Source: Methylophilaceae bacterium
GTDB taxonomy: Bacteria > Pseudomonadota > Gammaproteobacteria > Burkholderiales > Methylophilaceae
Direction: 5' to 3'
Length of the DNA: 64,000 nucleotides
NCBI GenBank assembly: GCA_028823485.1
Contig: JAPKBG010000005.1
Span: forward strand, 55,177 to 119,176
Position 1 is the stretch's first letter. The number at the start of each line of letters is the position of its first letter. The notes beneath the pieces are model-generated. The model had not been told where the DNA came from, did not search any database, and saw only the letters and a program-made list of their open reading frames with translations. The position numbers and the translations under genes are program-made. Positions 37,623 to 47,505 of this stretch are shown here, piece by piece.

Positions 37623-38825
37623 TCATAACCGCATGTGCGCCATAATTTGCCCATGATCTGAAGCCAATTTATTATAAGGCGCTTCCGCATGCGCATCATC
37701 GGTAATATGGTCATTAAATACGCTAAAGCAATCCATGGTGCCGATATTATTAGCTGAGCCCTTGACAAAATGTTGTGACATCAGAATCTGATCAATACTC
37801 TCGTAAACACCTCCAAAAACTGAGGTATAAATCATATCGCGTTGGCTTTTCTCAATAAATTGCATTTCTGCGCTTTGTAATTGGTACTGTTCTATTTGCG
37901 AACGAATCACGGTGTCATTTTGTTCTGTGTAACGGTCACCTTTATGTTCTGCATTATGTCGCCGCATCCATGCGTAGTTTTTAAAGGCTCTTTCGCCTTT
38001 AATCATAGAGGATGAGACGGAGTATTCACTGTCGTTAAAGTCACCTAACACCATGACTGGGTTGTCTTGCTTCAATTCTTCTGTAATCAGCTTACGTAAT
38101 ACGTATGCTTCGGCCGTACGGCGCAGCATGGCGCGTAATTCACCTAATGCTCTTGCCGCTGGTAGATAATGCACTAAATCGGACTCAGGGGCGAAGTCTG
38201 CGCCTTTTGGCTTGATGTATTCACCTAGTTTAGATTTCAAGTGACAGTTAAAGACCGTAACCACTTCATTGCCTATTTTAATTTTGGCTTTGATGATAGG
38301 ACGTGAGATGCATTCTAGCGTGTAACTGCCGGCGCTTTCATCACTGTCGTAACCCGCAGTTGGGAAATCAATTACGAGTGGTTCGTCTAACTCTTGAATA
38401 ATTTCAGGCGTGCCTTCAAAACCAAAGCGTGACAGCATAGCCAAGCCTGGGCGGCGCTTCCCTGCTCTGCCGTCATTCACATTAGGCGCGAAGAAGACTT
38501 GCTCTTTGGTATATGGCTCGTAGCCTAGCTTTCTAAAGATGGCTTTGCGATGATAACGTTTGGATTTATCTGGAATGACATCTTCATTAAGTTCATTACT
38601 GGCTTCGTTGGTTTCATCAATGACGGATTGTAGTGCATCTTTATCGAATATCTCTTGAAAACAAACGATGTCGGCATTCATGGTGAGCAGTTGATTGGCT
38701 AGCCAACTTTGCTTCCAAGCGTGTTCTTCTGGCGTGCAGGATTCAAAGCGGTAGTACTCCTGATCTGCCCCAATGAGATTTTTAACGTTAAAACTGGCTA
38801 TCGTAAATTCTGTCATTACATTCAC
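37623..38825 (-). CDS. Endonuclease/exonuclease/phosphatase-family protein
   Basis: A 400-residue member of the DNase I-like (EEP) fold. The metal and catalytic residues stand out: ASFNVKNL (Asn) near residue 12, CFQEIF (Glu) near 56, FNCHLKSK (His) near 195, VLGDFNDSE (Asp-Asn) near 262 and a final SDHGQIMA (Asp-His) near 393. No signal peptide is visible, so it likely acts inside the cell; DNA, RNA or a phosphoester small molecule could be the substrate. Start at the first or second Met makes little difference. It stands alone, between the MITE and the rhodanese gene. Confidence 0.87.
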   Translation of the reverse strand: MNVMTEFTIASFNVKNLIGADQEYYRFESCTPEEHAWKQSWLANQLLTMNADIVCFQEIFDKDALQSVIDETNEASNELNEDVIPDKSKRYHRKAIFRKLGYEPYTKEQVFFAPNVNDGRAGKRRPGLAMLSRFGFEGTPEIIQELDEPLVIDFPTAGYDSDESAGSYTLECISRPIIKAKIKIGNEVVTVFNCHLKSKLGEYIKPKGADFAPESDLVHYLPAARALGELRAMLRRTAEAYVLRKLITEELKQDNPVMVLGDFNDSEYSVSSSMIKGERAFKNYAWMRRHNAEHKGDRYTEQNDTVIRSQIEQYQLQSAEMQFIEKSQRDMIYTSVFGGVYESIDQILMSQHFVKGSANNIGTMDCFSVFNDHITDDAHAEAPYNKLASDHGQIMAHMRL

Positions 38826-38914
38826 TTCAGTGCGAGTCGTGACTGAATATTCTAGCAGATACGCTGGTTAATCTGTATTAACACATGTACCGCAACGCGA
38901 TTGCGGTGCGACTC

Positions 38915-39310
38915 TTACGGTCCTTTGACTGTTGCAAGTCCTTGTTCATCCCAGGCGAGAATACCACCTTCTAGATTAACGACCTTTGTGAATCCAGCTT
39001 TAATTAAGGTTTTAGCGGCAACATCTGAACGGCGACCACTTCTGCACTGCATCACAATAGCACTGTCTTTATACTGCACCAATTCACTCATTCGATCTTC
39101 CAGTTGTCCTAGTGGAATAAAGATAGTACCTTCAATTCGATGCTCGTTACGTTCATCTTGCTCACGCACATCAATCATCACCACTTGTTTATTGTTCAAC
39201 AGCTCAGCAGCTTGCTTAGGTGTAATGGTAGGCACACTGCTTGAACAAGCCATGATTAATAAAGATAACAGTGTAATTAAAGCCAGTTTAAAGTCATGTA
39301 AAATTTTCAT
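38915..39310 (-). CDS. Rhodanese-domain lipoprotein
   Basis: A lipoprotein signal (LLSLLIMAC, lipidated Cys) leads a single rhodanese domain with the active-site cysteine in MQCRSGRRS and CRSGRR loop typical of sulfurtransferases; DVREQDE is the conserved entry motif. Being lipidated, it would be anchored in the periplasm. The sulfur donor and acceptor are unknown. The start at ATG 39310 (MKILHDFKLAL) is favoured over 39322, giving 131 residues. Confidence 0.9.
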   Translation of the reverse strand: MKILHDFKLALITLLSLLIMACSSSVPTITPKQAAELLNNKQVVMIDVREQDERNEHRIEGTIFIPLGQLEDRMSELVQYKDSAIVMQCRSGRRSDVAAKTLIKAGFTKVVNLEGGILAWDEQGLATVKGP

Positions 39311-39382
39311 TCTATACTCCAATACTTTGAATTTAATGACAACTAATCAAAACAGATGACTATAAAAATCATAGGTGAAACT

Positions 39383-39649
39383 TTACTTCTTAAGTGTCCC
39401 CATGATTTTAAGTACGAGCATCATCGCGGATAAAGCCACAGTAATCGTATTGGCAATAATAATTGGCCAATCTTGCTTAAGTAAACCATATACCAACCAC
39501 ATCGCCACGCCAGCCGTAAAAATACTGTACATCGGTAATGAAATACCTGATAAGTCTCTGGTTTTGTAAGAATGGATAGCCTGTGGAATAAAAGCCAAAG
39601 TGGTGCAAGTAGCAGCAATGCTACCAACATAGTCTACAAATATCATCAT
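39383..39649 (-). CDS. SemiSWEET sugar transporter
   Basis: An 88-residue triple-helix protein with the PQ motif in AFIPQAIHSYKTRDLSGIS and a conserved Asn/Trp in MWLVYGLLKQDWPIIIANT, the landmarks of bacterial SemiSWEETs, which dimerise to carry sugars down a gradient. Substrate unknown. The gene lies between the rhodanese lipoprotein gene and uvrB. Confidence 0.88.
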   Translation of the reverse strand: MMIFVDYVGSIAATCTTLAFIPQAIHSYKTRDLSGISLPMYSIFTAGVAMWLVYGLLKQDWPIIIANTITVALSAMMLVLKIMGTLKK

Positions 39650-39706
39650 ATCTTTACTTTAAAATTAAGGCTTAACCTATTACTTTATTATCTCTAATAA
39701 AATAAT

Positions 39707-41725
39707 CTACCCAACTTCCAACATCCTCACTCTTAACGTTTTTAGTTGATCCCTAAAGTTTGCCGCTTTCTCAAACTCTAGATTCTTAGCTGCATCGTGC
39801 ATGCCTTTTTCGATGCGCTTCATCTCTTTGGCAATTTGTTTTTCGCTCAAGCTTTCGTAGTTTGCTTGCTCTTGTGCAGTTTTACGTTCGCGACTACCTT
39901 CATCCATGTCATACACGCCATCAATAATGTCTTTAATCTTTTTAGAAACACCTTTAGGCGTAATGCCATGTTCTTTATTGTAAGCCGTTTGAATCTCGCG
40001 ACGGCGCGCGGTTTCATCCATCGCCGCCTTCATACTTTTGGTGATGCGATTCGCGTAGAAAATAACTTTACCGTTCAAGTTACGCGCGGCACGGCCTGAT
40101 GTTTGAATTAACGATCGTTCGGACCGTAAGAAGCCCTCTTTATCCGCATCTAATATCGCGACCAATGAAACCTCTGGAATATCCAAGCCCTCACGTAGCA
40201 AGTTAATGCCCACCAGCACATCAAACTCACCCAAACGTAAGTCGCGCAGAATCTCAACGCGCTCTATGGTATCGATATCACTATGCAAATAACGCACTTT
40301 CACACCATGATCGCTTAAGTAATCAGTTAAATCCTCTGCCATACGCTTCGTTAGCGTCGTTGCTAACACACGTTCACCCACATCGGTACGCAGCTTAATT
40401 TCCCCAAGCAAATCATCTACTTGTGTATCCGCGGGCTTTACCGTAATTTCAGGGTCAATCAAGCCAGTTGGTCGCACAATCATCTCAACTACTTGCTCTT
40501 GATGATTCTTTTCATACTCTGATGGAGTAGCTGAAATAAACACCGCTTGGCGCATAACTTTTTCAAACTCTTCAAACTTCAGTGGTCGGTTATCCATCGC
40601 TGAAGGTAAACGCCAGCCGTAGTCAACTAGGTTTGATTTACGCGCCCTATCCCCCTTATACATCGCACCGATTTGCGGAATGGTAACGTGACTCTCATCC
40701 AAAATCATCAATGCGTCTTGTGGTAAGTAATCAATCAAGGTCGGCGGCGGCTCCCCAGCTGCTGCACCTGATAAATGTCGAGAGTAATTCTCAACACCTT
40801 TACAAAAACCAATTTCATTCAACATTTCCAAATCAAACCGAGTACGTTGCTCAATACGCTGCGCTTCGACTAGCTTGTTCTCTTTAACAAAGAAGTCGAT
40901 GCGTTCGCGTAACTCTAATTTAATTGTTTCCACCGCACGCACAGTGGTGTCACGCGTGGTGACATAATGGCTTTTTGGGTAGATAGTAAAGCGTTTTACT
41001 TTATCGAAAATCTCACCGGTTAATGGGTCAAATAAGGAGATGGCTTCCACTTCATCATCAAACAAACTCACGCGAACAGCGGTTTCGTTGTTTTCCGCAG
41101 GAAAGATGTCAATAATATCGCCGCGCACTCTAAAAGCACCGCGACTAAAATCAACATCATTACGCTTATATTGCATACCAATCAAAATATCAATCGCTTC
41201 GCGCTGCACCATCTTGTCGCCCTGTTTCAAGTTCAAGACCATGGCATGATAATCCTGCGGGTCACCAATACCGTAGATGGCTGAAACCGATGCTACGATA
41301 ATGGCATCTTCGCGCTCTAGCAAAGCTTTAGTTGCAGAAAGTCGCATCTGCTCGATGTGGTCGTTAATACTGGAATCTTTTTCAATAAACACATCGCGTG
41401 ATGGCACATAAGCCTCTGGCTGATAGTAATCGTAGTAACTAACAAAGTATTCCACGGCATTATTGGGGAAAAACTCTCTAAACTCACTATACAGCTGTGC
41501 AGCAAGCGTTTTATTCGGAGCCATCACAATCGCTGGACGACCTGTTCGCGCAATCACATTCGCCATGGTGAATGTTTTGCCAGAGCCAGTGACGCCTAAT
41601 AAAGTTTGACATTTAAGACCATTATTAACGCCTTGTGTCAGCTGTTCAATGGCTTGCGGCTGATCGCCAGCAGGCTCAAATGGTTGATGAAGCTGATACT
41701 TACTATTGGGAAAGGTAACAATCAC
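39707..41725 (-). CDS. uvrB: Excinuclease ABC subunit B
   Basis: UvrB verifies damage and hands it to UvrC in nucleotide excision repair. 672 residues with Walker [15 protein letters not shown], the beta-hairpin [26 protein letters not shown], helicase motifs up to TSGRAARN and the C-terminal UVR domain ([20 protein letters not shown]). Complete and normal. Confidence 0.97.
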   Translation of the reverse strand: MIVTFPNSKYQLHQPFEPAGDQPQAIEQLTQGVNNGLKCQTLLGVTGSGKTFTMANVIARTGRPAIVMAPNKTLAAQLYSEFREFFPNNAVEYFVSYYDYYQPEAYVPSRDVFIEKDSSINDHIEQMRLSATKALLEREDAIIVASVSAIYGIGDPQDYHAMVLNLKQGDKMVQREAIDILIGMQYKRNDVDFSRGAFRVRGDIIDIFPAENNETAVRVSLFDDEVEAISLFDPLTGEIFDKVKRFTIYPKSHYVTTRDTTVRAVETIKLELRERIDFFVKENKLVEAQRIEQRTRFDLEMLNEIGFCKGVENYSRHLSGAAAGEPPPTLIDYLPQDALMILDESHVTIPQIGAMYKGDRARKSNLVDYGWRLPSAMDNRPLKFEEFEKVMRQAVFISATPSEYEKNHQEQVVEMIVRPTGLIDPEITVKPADTQVDDLLGEIKLRTDVGERVLATTLTKRMAEDLTDYLSDHGVKVRYLHSDIDTIERVEILRDLRLGEFDVLVGINLLREGLDIPEVSLVAILDADKEGFLRSERSLIQTSGRAARNLNGKVIFYANRITKSMKAAMDETARRREIQTAYNKEHGITPKGVSKKIKDIIDGVYDMDEGSRERKTAQEQANYESLSEKQIAKEMKRIEKGMHDAAKNLEFEKAANFRDQLKTLRVRMLEVG

Positions 41726-41876
41726 GCATGCGCTCGCATATTTTCAATATAACGTTTGATTTTAACAGGCTTTACCTTTAAATACGCGGCCTAATGAGAC
41801 GACTGGATGACATTCACAAGAACTTTATAAACATCCCAAAGTCTTTAGTTATAAGAAAGCAACCTGAAACTACTTA

Positions 41877-42905
41877 ATGAAAGCCTCGATGAAAAGTCTA
41901 TTACTCAGCGTATTAATCTCACTAACAACACAAGCCTTTGCCTTCGATAGGCAAGCTTTGATGCAAGCCTACTTTGGCGTGGTCATGATACAAGGCTATA
42001 ACCAAGAGGGCGGCTTAACCTATGGCTCTGGGGTTGTGGTTGCTAAAGATGAAGTAATTACCAACTGCCATGTGCTTCGCACAACGAATAGACCTTGGGT
42101 TGCGCGTGGACAAAACAGCTATGAGATTACATCGGTCAAAGCTGACACATGGAATGACTTATGTTTAGTTACCACAGAAAACTTACCTCTCAAACCAGTT
42201 CAGCTAGGTAAAAGCAGTCATTTAAAACGAGGTGAAGAAGTCACTGGCATGGGTCATTCAAATGGCGCGCCCGCGCCACTAACCTCGACTGGCTTTGTTA
42301 ACGGTTTATATTCTGACACCCAATCTAATGGCAAAGTTATTCGTACCAACGCTAAATTTAGGATGGGAGCAAGCGGTAGCGGCTTATTTGATATGGACGG
42401 TCGTTTGGTTGGCATTAACACCTTCAAAACTGCTGGAAAACATGGCAGCATTCATTTTGCACTACCAATTGAGTGGCTTGAATTGCTGGAAAAGCAATCA
42501 GCTATCAAGAAATTCCCAATTAAAGGCAAGGCCTTATGGGAAGAGGATGAAGATAAAAAGCCATTCTATATGCAAGCCGCCGTACCTGAATCTCGCGGTG
42601 ATTGGCCAAAACTCATGCAAGTGGCTAATAACTGGATAAAAGTAGATCCAAACAGCCCAGACGCTTGGTATGCGTTGGGATTGAGTGAAGAAAATCTAGG
42701 TGACATTGAAACTGCAACAAAGCATTATTTGCAATCATCATCTCTCGATGCAGATAATATGGATGTGTTGATTAAAATTGGTGAGCTAGCAAAAACACGT
42801 GGTGATAAGGCTGAATTAACTCGCGTGCATGCAGCTATTACCAAAATTGATGCGGATATTGGTCAGCAATACCAACAGTTTGTTGACTGTTCGATTGATT
42901 GCTAG
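41877..42905 (+). CDS. Secreted trypsin-like serine protease with TPR tail
   Basis: A 342-residue protein with signal peptide (SLLLSVLISLTTQAFA), a trypsin-fold domain and a C-terminal TPR pair. The triad can be read as His65 (TNCHV), Asp94 (WNDLCLV) and Ser166 (GASGSG). The TPR section (DAWYALGLSEENLGDIETAT at about 260) may bind substrates or partners. No PDZ domain, so it is not DegP. Periplasmic; its target is unknown. Start could be the second Met (41889). It diverges from uvrB. Confidence 0.85.
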   Translation: MKASMKSLLLSVLISLTTQAFAFDRQALMQAYFGVVMIQGYNQEGGLTYGSGVVVAKDEVITNCHVLRTTNRPWVARGQNSYEITSVKADTWNDLCLVTTENLPLKPVQLGKSSHLKRGEEVTGMGHSNGAPAPLTSTGFVNGLYSDTQSNGKVIRTNAKFRMGASGSGLFDMDGRLVGINTFKTAGKHGSIHFALPIEWLELLEKQSAIKKFPIKGKALWEEDEDKKPFYMQAAVPESRGDWPKLMQVANNWIKVDPNSPDAWYALGLSEENLGDIETATKHYLQSSSLDADNMDVLIKIGELAKTRGDKAELTRVHAAITKIDADIGQQYQQFVDCSIDC

Positions 42906-43030
42906 CAGCATGCCTAAACTCTAAAGACTCATTTGAAAATTTTTTGCACCATGCCATCACACTTCCACCTAAACTGTATTTTTTTGCGTAAAATATCTAT
43001 TAATAATTAAACGCATTAAGGAAGTCGATT

Positions 43031-44242
43031 TTGGCAAACTCATCACAGCTACCGTTATCAACACGCGTATTGGCAATTAAAGAATCACCAACTTTAGCGA
43101 TTACGGCAAAAGCTGGTAAATACAAGGCTGAAGGTCGTCCGATTATTGGGCTAGCTGCTGGCGAACCAGACTTTGATACGCCACAACACATTAAAGATGC
43201 AGCAAAAGCAGCGATTGATGCAGGCTTCACCAAATACACACCAGTAACAGGCATTCCGGGTTTGAAGAAAGCCATTGTCAATAAATTCAAAAAAGACAAT
43301 GACTTAGATTACACAGTGAGTGAAGTGATTGTTGGCGTTGGTGGTAAACAAACCATCTTTAACCTTTGTCTAGCCGTGCTAAATAAAGGTGATGAAGTCA
43401 TCGTACCAGCACCTTACTGGGTCAGCTATGCGGATATTGCCTTAGTGGCAGAAGCTAATCCTATCGCTGTGCAATGCGGTATTGAGCAAAACTTTAAACT
43501 CATGCCAGATCAGCTAGAAGCGGCGATTACGCCAAAAACGAAACTGGTAATGCTTAACTCCCCTTCTAACCCAACTGGTGCTGCTTATACATTGGATGAG
43601 TTAAAAGCATTGGGTGAAATATTACTTAAACACCCACATGTGATTGTGGCGACTGATGATATGTATGAACACGTTAATCTAACAGGTGATAAGTTCTACA
43701 ATATCCTCAACGCAACACCTGCGCTAAAAGACCGCTGCATCGTATTGAATGGCGTTTCTAAAGCTTACTCCATGACAGGCTGGCGTATTGGTTATGCTGC
43801 CGGCCCTGCTTACATCATTAAAGCCATGGGTATTTTGCAAAGCCAATCAACCAGCAACCCAACGTCGATCTCACAAGTCGCCGCACAAGCCGCGCTTGAA
43901 GGCCCACAAGAGTGTATTACGCCCATGCTAGACGCGTTTAAAGAGCGTCACGCCTATGTAGTTGACCGTTTTAATAAGATACCTGGCTTAAGCTGCTTAA
44001 AAGCAGGTGGTGCTTTCTATGCCTTCCCACATGCAGTTGAAGCGATTAATAACTTGCAAAAAGCAGGTAAAATCACAGAAGCAACCGATTTAGCCTTAGC
44101 GGATTACTTCTTAGAGGAATTTGATGTTGCTGTCGTACCAGGCTCCGCCTTTGGTGCAGAAGGCTACTTCCGCATCTCATTTGCCACCTCAATGGAAAAC
44201 TTACAAACTGCGTTAGACCGCATTGAAAAAGCGTTAAATTAA
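43031..44242 (+). CDS. Class I aspartate aminotransferase
   Basis: A PLP aminotransferase (403 residues) of the AATase I-gamma/aspC-like group. It shows GLAAGEPDFDTP, KYTPVTGIPGLK, NSPSNPTGA, the PLP lysine in NGVSKAYSMTGWRIGY and the C-terminal arginine in FRISFATS. Converts oxaloacetate plus glutamate to aspartate. The start is TTG 43031 with AAGGAAG seven bases upstream. tRNA-Asn follows on the same strand. Confidence 0.93.
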   Translation: MANSSQLPLSTRVLAIKESPTLAITAKAGKYKAEGRPIIGLAAGEPDFDTPQHIKDAAKAAIDAGFTKYTPVTGIPGLKKAIVNKFKKDNDLDYTVSEVIVGVGGKQTIFNLCLAVLNKGDEVIVPAPYWVSYADIALVAEANPIAVQCGIEQNFKLMPDQLEAAITPKTKLVMLNSPSNPTGAAYTLDELKALGEILLKHPHVIVATDDMYEHVNLTGDKFYNILNATPALKDRCIVLNGVSKAYSMTGWRIGYAAGPAYIIKAMGILQSQSTSNPTSISQVAAQAALEGPQECITPMLDAFKERHAYVVDRFNKIPGLSCLKAGGAFYAFPHAVEAINNLQKAGKITEATDLALADYFLEEFDVAVVPGSAFGAEGYFRISFATSMENLQTALDRIEKALN

Positions 44243-44356
44243 AGCAATTCAAGTTGTTTAATAAAAATTACATAGTTTATTTGTTCTAGTTATTGACCAA
44301 CCCGCAGTTAGCCAGTATTATCACGCCTTCGTTGGTTGAGCAGCATTACCACCGAT

Positions 44357-44432
44357 TCCCCGATAGCTCAGTTGGTAGAGCAATGGACTGTTAATCCATG
44401 TGTCCCTGGTTCGAGCCCAGGTCGGGGAGCCA
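44357..44432 (+). tRNA. asnT: tRNA-Asn (anticodon GTT)
   Basis: A full 76-base cloverleaf: acceptor TCCCCGA/TCGGGGA, D arm TAGCTCAGTTGGTAGAGC, anticodon loop CTGTTAA giving GTT, T loop GGTTCGAGCCC and encoded CCA. A terminator follows. Its 3' flank is repeated in decayed form at 47015-47165. Confidence 0.98.
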
Positions 44433-44440
44433 AAATCCTA

Positions 44441-44469
44441 AAAGCCTCACAGCGATGTGAGGCTTTTTT
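44441..44469 (+). terminator. Terminator after tRNA-Asn
   Basis: AAAGCCTCACA pairs with TGTGAGGCTTT around GCGA, followed by six T. It lies 9 bp past the CCA. Confidence 0.9.
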
Positions 44470-44633
44470 ATTTTGTGTCATTCAATCGTCCTAGACTACA
44501 CATAGACTACAAAGTCTTATTGTTTTATCTTTTCTATAGCAATAAATTCGATTTAACTGTTCGTGTAGGGGGCATCAAGAATTCCCCTATTTAATTATTA
44601 CTGCACCAGCCCGCTGATGAAAAAGTGAAATAT

Positions 44634-44993
44634 TCAATATTGGCAGTACTTGATATAGTGTTCAGAGTCAATTAAGGTGGCTTTATAGCCACCTTCCCAT
44701 AAGGTGCCTGTTCGTTGGTAGTTATAATTAAAATATTGGACATAATATCGTCCTACCATTTGCATTACTTTGCCTAAGCTTTCTTCTATGTGTGGTGTAA
44801 TTAATAAGTGGACGTGACTAGCCATGTGTACATAAGCGTGTAAGTCACATGAATGTTTGTCGCAGGCTTGTTTTAACTTGTCGAGGTAAAATCCATAATC
44901 GTCATCAGTGATGAAGATGGGCTCACGGTTGTTACCACGAGTAATCACGTGTTGGGGTTGGTCGGGAATAACAAAGCTAGTTAGGCGAGCCAT
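44634..44993 (-). CDS. REP-associated tyrosine transposase (RAYT), truncated
   Basis: A Y1-transposase of the IS200/REP type: MARLTSFVIPDQPQHVITRG at the N-terminus, the HUH-like HVHLL (SHVHLLITP) near residue 64 and the catalytic tyrosine in GRYYVQYFN near 87. Full proteins continue for some 80-100 residues past GTLWEGGYKATLIDSE; here it stops after YIKYCQY at 119 residues, so helices near the C-terminus are missing. Activity is doubtful. A REP-like palindrome lies 50 bp upstream. Confidence 0.88.
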   Translation of the reverse strand: MARLTSFVIPDQPQHVITRGNNREPIFITDDDYGFYLDKLKQACDKHSCDLHAYVHMASHVHLLITPHIEESLGKVMQMVGRYYVQYFNYNYQRTGTLWEGGYKATLIDSEHYIKYCQY

Positions 44994-45380
44994 GAGCTAG
45001 GTCTTGATAGTTAAGGTGTTCTCTGTATAAATGACTTAAGCTTCAGAATCAATCGAGTCTGACCCGATTGATTTTGCTTCATTATTTTGAATAAAATTTG
45101 GCCAAATAAAAGCATGGTTTTAACCTCAACTTATAGCTTCAATGCTAAGCATAAAATACTCGCAATCACTATTAAAATTGCAATCATAAAGAATTTGTAT
45201 TGTATGGTAATTAAATGATAAGCTATATTAGCGTATGTAAGGGTAGTAACAAGTGTGGCGGCATAGATTAGTCTACCAACCCATCTACTCCTAGATAATG
45301 GCTTGCTTACTTTTATTATCTAACGAAATTCTCTAGGTAATGGTTATTAATGAAAAGCAACGGAAAGGTACAATACAAAA
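44994..45380. other. Gap upstream of the RAYT gene
   Basis: Contains the palindrome at 45047-45073 (listed) and, on the minus strand at 45120-45290, a frame that could encode two membrane helices but has no start codon; I do not call it. Otherwise nothing is seen. Confidence 0.5.
45047..45073. repeat. REP-like palindrome beside the transposase gene
   Basis: AATCAATCGAGTC and GACCCGATTGATT form a 13-base inverted repeat with one mismatch and a one-base centre. Palindromes with a GTC-N-GAC core near RAYT genes are the usual substrates of these enzymes. Confidence 0.6.
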
Positions 45381-45854
45381 ATGGTTTTAAGCAGATTAGT
45401 TGGAACGATATTGATAGCCTTAATTTTGTGGGGCACACTGATAATCGTTGGACGTATAAGAAATGTAAAATATAGCAATTTATTCGTAAAGTTAAGAGGG
45501 GGTGGAGCCTTAACAAAAAAAACATTGTTTGATCGTTTTTGGAAACAACATGCGACACTTGCGCGCCCAGGTAGCTCACATAAAGAGTCATTAGATGAAA
45601 CCTATGTTTACTACTACAGACATTCAATGAACTACCTAAGTATCGCGTTGCTGAGTGTTATCATTTTGGCTCTTGTGTATTACTTTCCCTTAGTCCTGAC
45701 TTCATTTTTTGGAGTTGATAATATATCAACTAGCCTTATGGCATTTAGAAAGTATGTACAAATTTTATTGATAGTGCTGACGTCTTTTGGTTTTTTTGCT
45801 CACCACAGGTGTCACTACCAAGTTGAAATGATGTACAAGGAACTTACTAAATAA
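45381..45854 (+). CDS. Hypothetical membrane protein
   Basis: A 157-residue protein with an N-terminal membrane helix (RLVGTILIALILWGTLIIVG), a basic soluble stretch of about 50 residues with a YVYYYRH motif, and two further helices (LSIALLSVIILALVYYF and LLIVLTSFGFFAHH). I recognise no family. It lies within the island-like stretch after tRNA-Asn, with AAAGGT 14 bases before the ATG. Unknown function. Confidence 0.6.
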   Translation: MVLSRLVGTILIALILWGTLIIVGRIRNVKYSNLFVKLRGGGALTKKTLFDRFWKQHATLARPGSSHKESLDETYVYYYRHSMNYLSIALLSVIILALVYYFPLVLTSFFGVDNISTSLMAFRKYVQILLIVLTSFGFFAHHRCHYQVEMMYKELTK

Positions 45855-46268
45855 GTCTCGATTCATTCCTGTTTAAATTAAAAGTCTCAAATATTAAATA
45901 GAATCAATGAGCCTTTTCATTATGAATATTTGAGCTTTAGTTTTATCGCTTGCATTTATTAAGCACAACAATACTAGCTTTATGAATGTTCGCATACATT
46001 CATCCCCGTTATTTGAGGGTAGCTTTTTAGTAGATAGTGTCTCCATTAAGCTCAATCGGACTCTCGTTGGCTGATGTGAACACTCTGCACGATTATTCGC
46101 ATATTATGTTGTGTCATGTAAGGTATTGGCTATTAGTTCCACTCACCCTTATAAGTAATACTACGGTATAAACAATGTGAATTTGTGCCTTATAATCAAA
46201 AGATAAATATCTATTTCATAATGAACGACCATTAGTTAATAGTACTTACTTTTTTTAAGGAGTAGAAA
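45855..46268. other. Gap before the peroxiredoxin gene
   Basis: About 410 bp without a gene. ATGAATGT and ACATTCAT (45982-45989, 45996-46003) form a perfect eight-base inverted repeat with a six-base spacer, which could be a regulator site but is far from the next start. An SD-like AAGGAG lies directly before the peroxiredoxin ATG. Confidence 0.4.
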
Positions 46269-46898
46269 ATGGCACTGCGTATTGGCGATACAGCTCCAAA
46301 CTTCACCATTGCAACAACTAACGGAAAAATCAACCTTCATGACTGGGCAGCAGGAAAGTGGGTTTTTTTCTTTAGTCATCCAGCAGATTTTACCCCTGTT
46401 TGTACTACGGAGATGGGGCGAACCTCCCAATTGGCTCCTGACTTCGAAGCGCGAAACTGTTTGCCAATAGGGCTATCAACGGACACTGTTGACGAACATC
46501 TAAGTTGGATTGAAGATGTGAATACAACACAAAAGACATCACTTAAATTTCCTATCATTGCGGATAAAGACAAAAAAATTGCTGCTCTATATGACATGAT
46601 CCATCCATCAGAAAGCAATACAGCTACAGTTCGTTCTGTCTTCATTATTGACCCAAAAATGAAAATACGCTTAACAATGACTTACCCTATGGCAGTTGGT
46701 CGAAACTTTGATGAAATTTTAAGGGTCCTTGATGCTCTTCAAACTGGTGACCAACATGGTATTGCAACTCCTGCAGATTGGCGGCCAGGTAATAAGGTAA
46801 TCATTCCTCCATCAGTTAACAATGCTGATGCAGCAAAGAAATTTCCACAAGGTTTTGATGAAATTAAACCATACTTGCGTTATGTAGAAGTATCTTAG
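46269..46898 (+). CDS. 1-Cys peroxiredoxin (Prx6/AhpC-TSA)
   Basis: A 209-residue thiol peroxidase with the peroxidatic cysteine at residue 45 in HPADFTPVCTTE and the Prx6-type C-terminal arm (PADWRPGNKVIIPPS, ending FDEIKPYLRYVEVS). No resolving Cys at the 2-Cys position. It reduces H2O2 and organic peroxides in the cytoplasm with an external thiol. AAGGAG lies just upstream. It is the last gene before the second copy of the tRNA flank. Confidence 0.92.
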   Translation: MALRIGDTAPNFTIATTNGKINLHDWAAGKWVFFFSHPADFTPVCTTEMGRTSQLAPDFEARNCLPIGLSTDTVDEHLSWIEDVNTTQKTSLKFPIIADKDKKIAALYDMIHPSESNTATVRSVFIIDPKMKIRLTMTYPMAVGRNFDEILRVLDALQTGDQHGIATPADWRPGNKVIIPPSVNNADAAKKFPQGFDEIKPYLRYVEVS

Positions 46899-47505
46899 TT
46901 ACAGTTCAATTGTCATACTTTGTCGAGACCTAACGAGAGGGAGCGGGCCTTAACACTTAGTAAAAAGCTATTTCTACAGTTGAAAATCCGAGTATCACTA
47001 GCTGGATTCCAAATCGGGCCACCAATTATAATTGGGCTGACAGCGATGTTGGCCTTTTTATTTTGTCTCATTCACTCGCTCTAGAGTACGCATATACTAC
47101 AAAGTCTTATATTTTCATCTCTGTCTATTCGAATAGTGACTGGGGGGGGGGTCAAGAATTCTTTCGAGAAAATGCTGATATTGCCACCCTCTCAAAAAAA
47201 AACAATAATATCGGAGAGGCTTAATATTGCTGGAGATTAAGTTTCAAAAAATCAATGTTGACTATACCGAGACCAGCACCCATTTAAGGCTCTATGGGGA
47301 GTTTTAACCCTTAAACTACGGTGACATTAAGGTTTAATAAAAACCATCACCAGGGACTTGAAGGGTTAAGCTAACCATCCCTAGTTAATAGTCCCTAGCC
47401 AGATACAAAACAGACATAAAAATGACCCACACTTTCATGCAGGTCTTCGGATTTAAGTCGTGTATTAGCCTCGCCCAAACTGCCGCTAGTGATAACCACA
47501 GCAGC
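46899..47505. other. Intergenic region with tRNA-flank relic, G10 tract and nested hairpins
   Basis: No gene found. It contains the decayed tRNA-flank copy (47015-47165), a run of ten G at 47142-47151, an inverted repeat TTAACCCTT/AAGGGTTAA (47304-47312, 47361-47369) and a nested stem-loop at 47352-47396 (AGGGACT/AGTCCCT outside, GGTTA/TAACC inside). Confidence 0.55.

Larger units (their letters stand above)
44450..47165. repeat. Imperfect direct repeat of the tRNA-Asn 3' flank bounding an island-like stretch
   Basis: The sequence after the tRNA (about 44450-44590: CAGCGATGTGAGGC, TTTTTTATTTTGTGTCATTC, ACTACAAAGTCTTAT, then a G run and TCAAGAATTC) recurs at about 47041-47160 (CAGCGATGTTGGCC, TTTTTATTTTGTCTCATTC, ACTACAAAGTCTTAT, G10, TCAAGAATTC), offset 2591 bp. 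Just before the second copy, CTGGATTCCAAATCGGGCC and ACCA resembles a decayed tRNA 3' end. The enclosed genes are listed separately. Confidence 0.65.

Noticed and set aside
38901..39359. A 152-residue plus-strand frame opposite the rhodanese gene
   Set aside because: The minus strand has a clear lipobox and rhodanese active site.
45128..45290. Minus-strand frame able to encode two membrane helices
   Set aside because: No ATG, GTG or TTG start and no ribosome site at a suitable place; left out as a gene.
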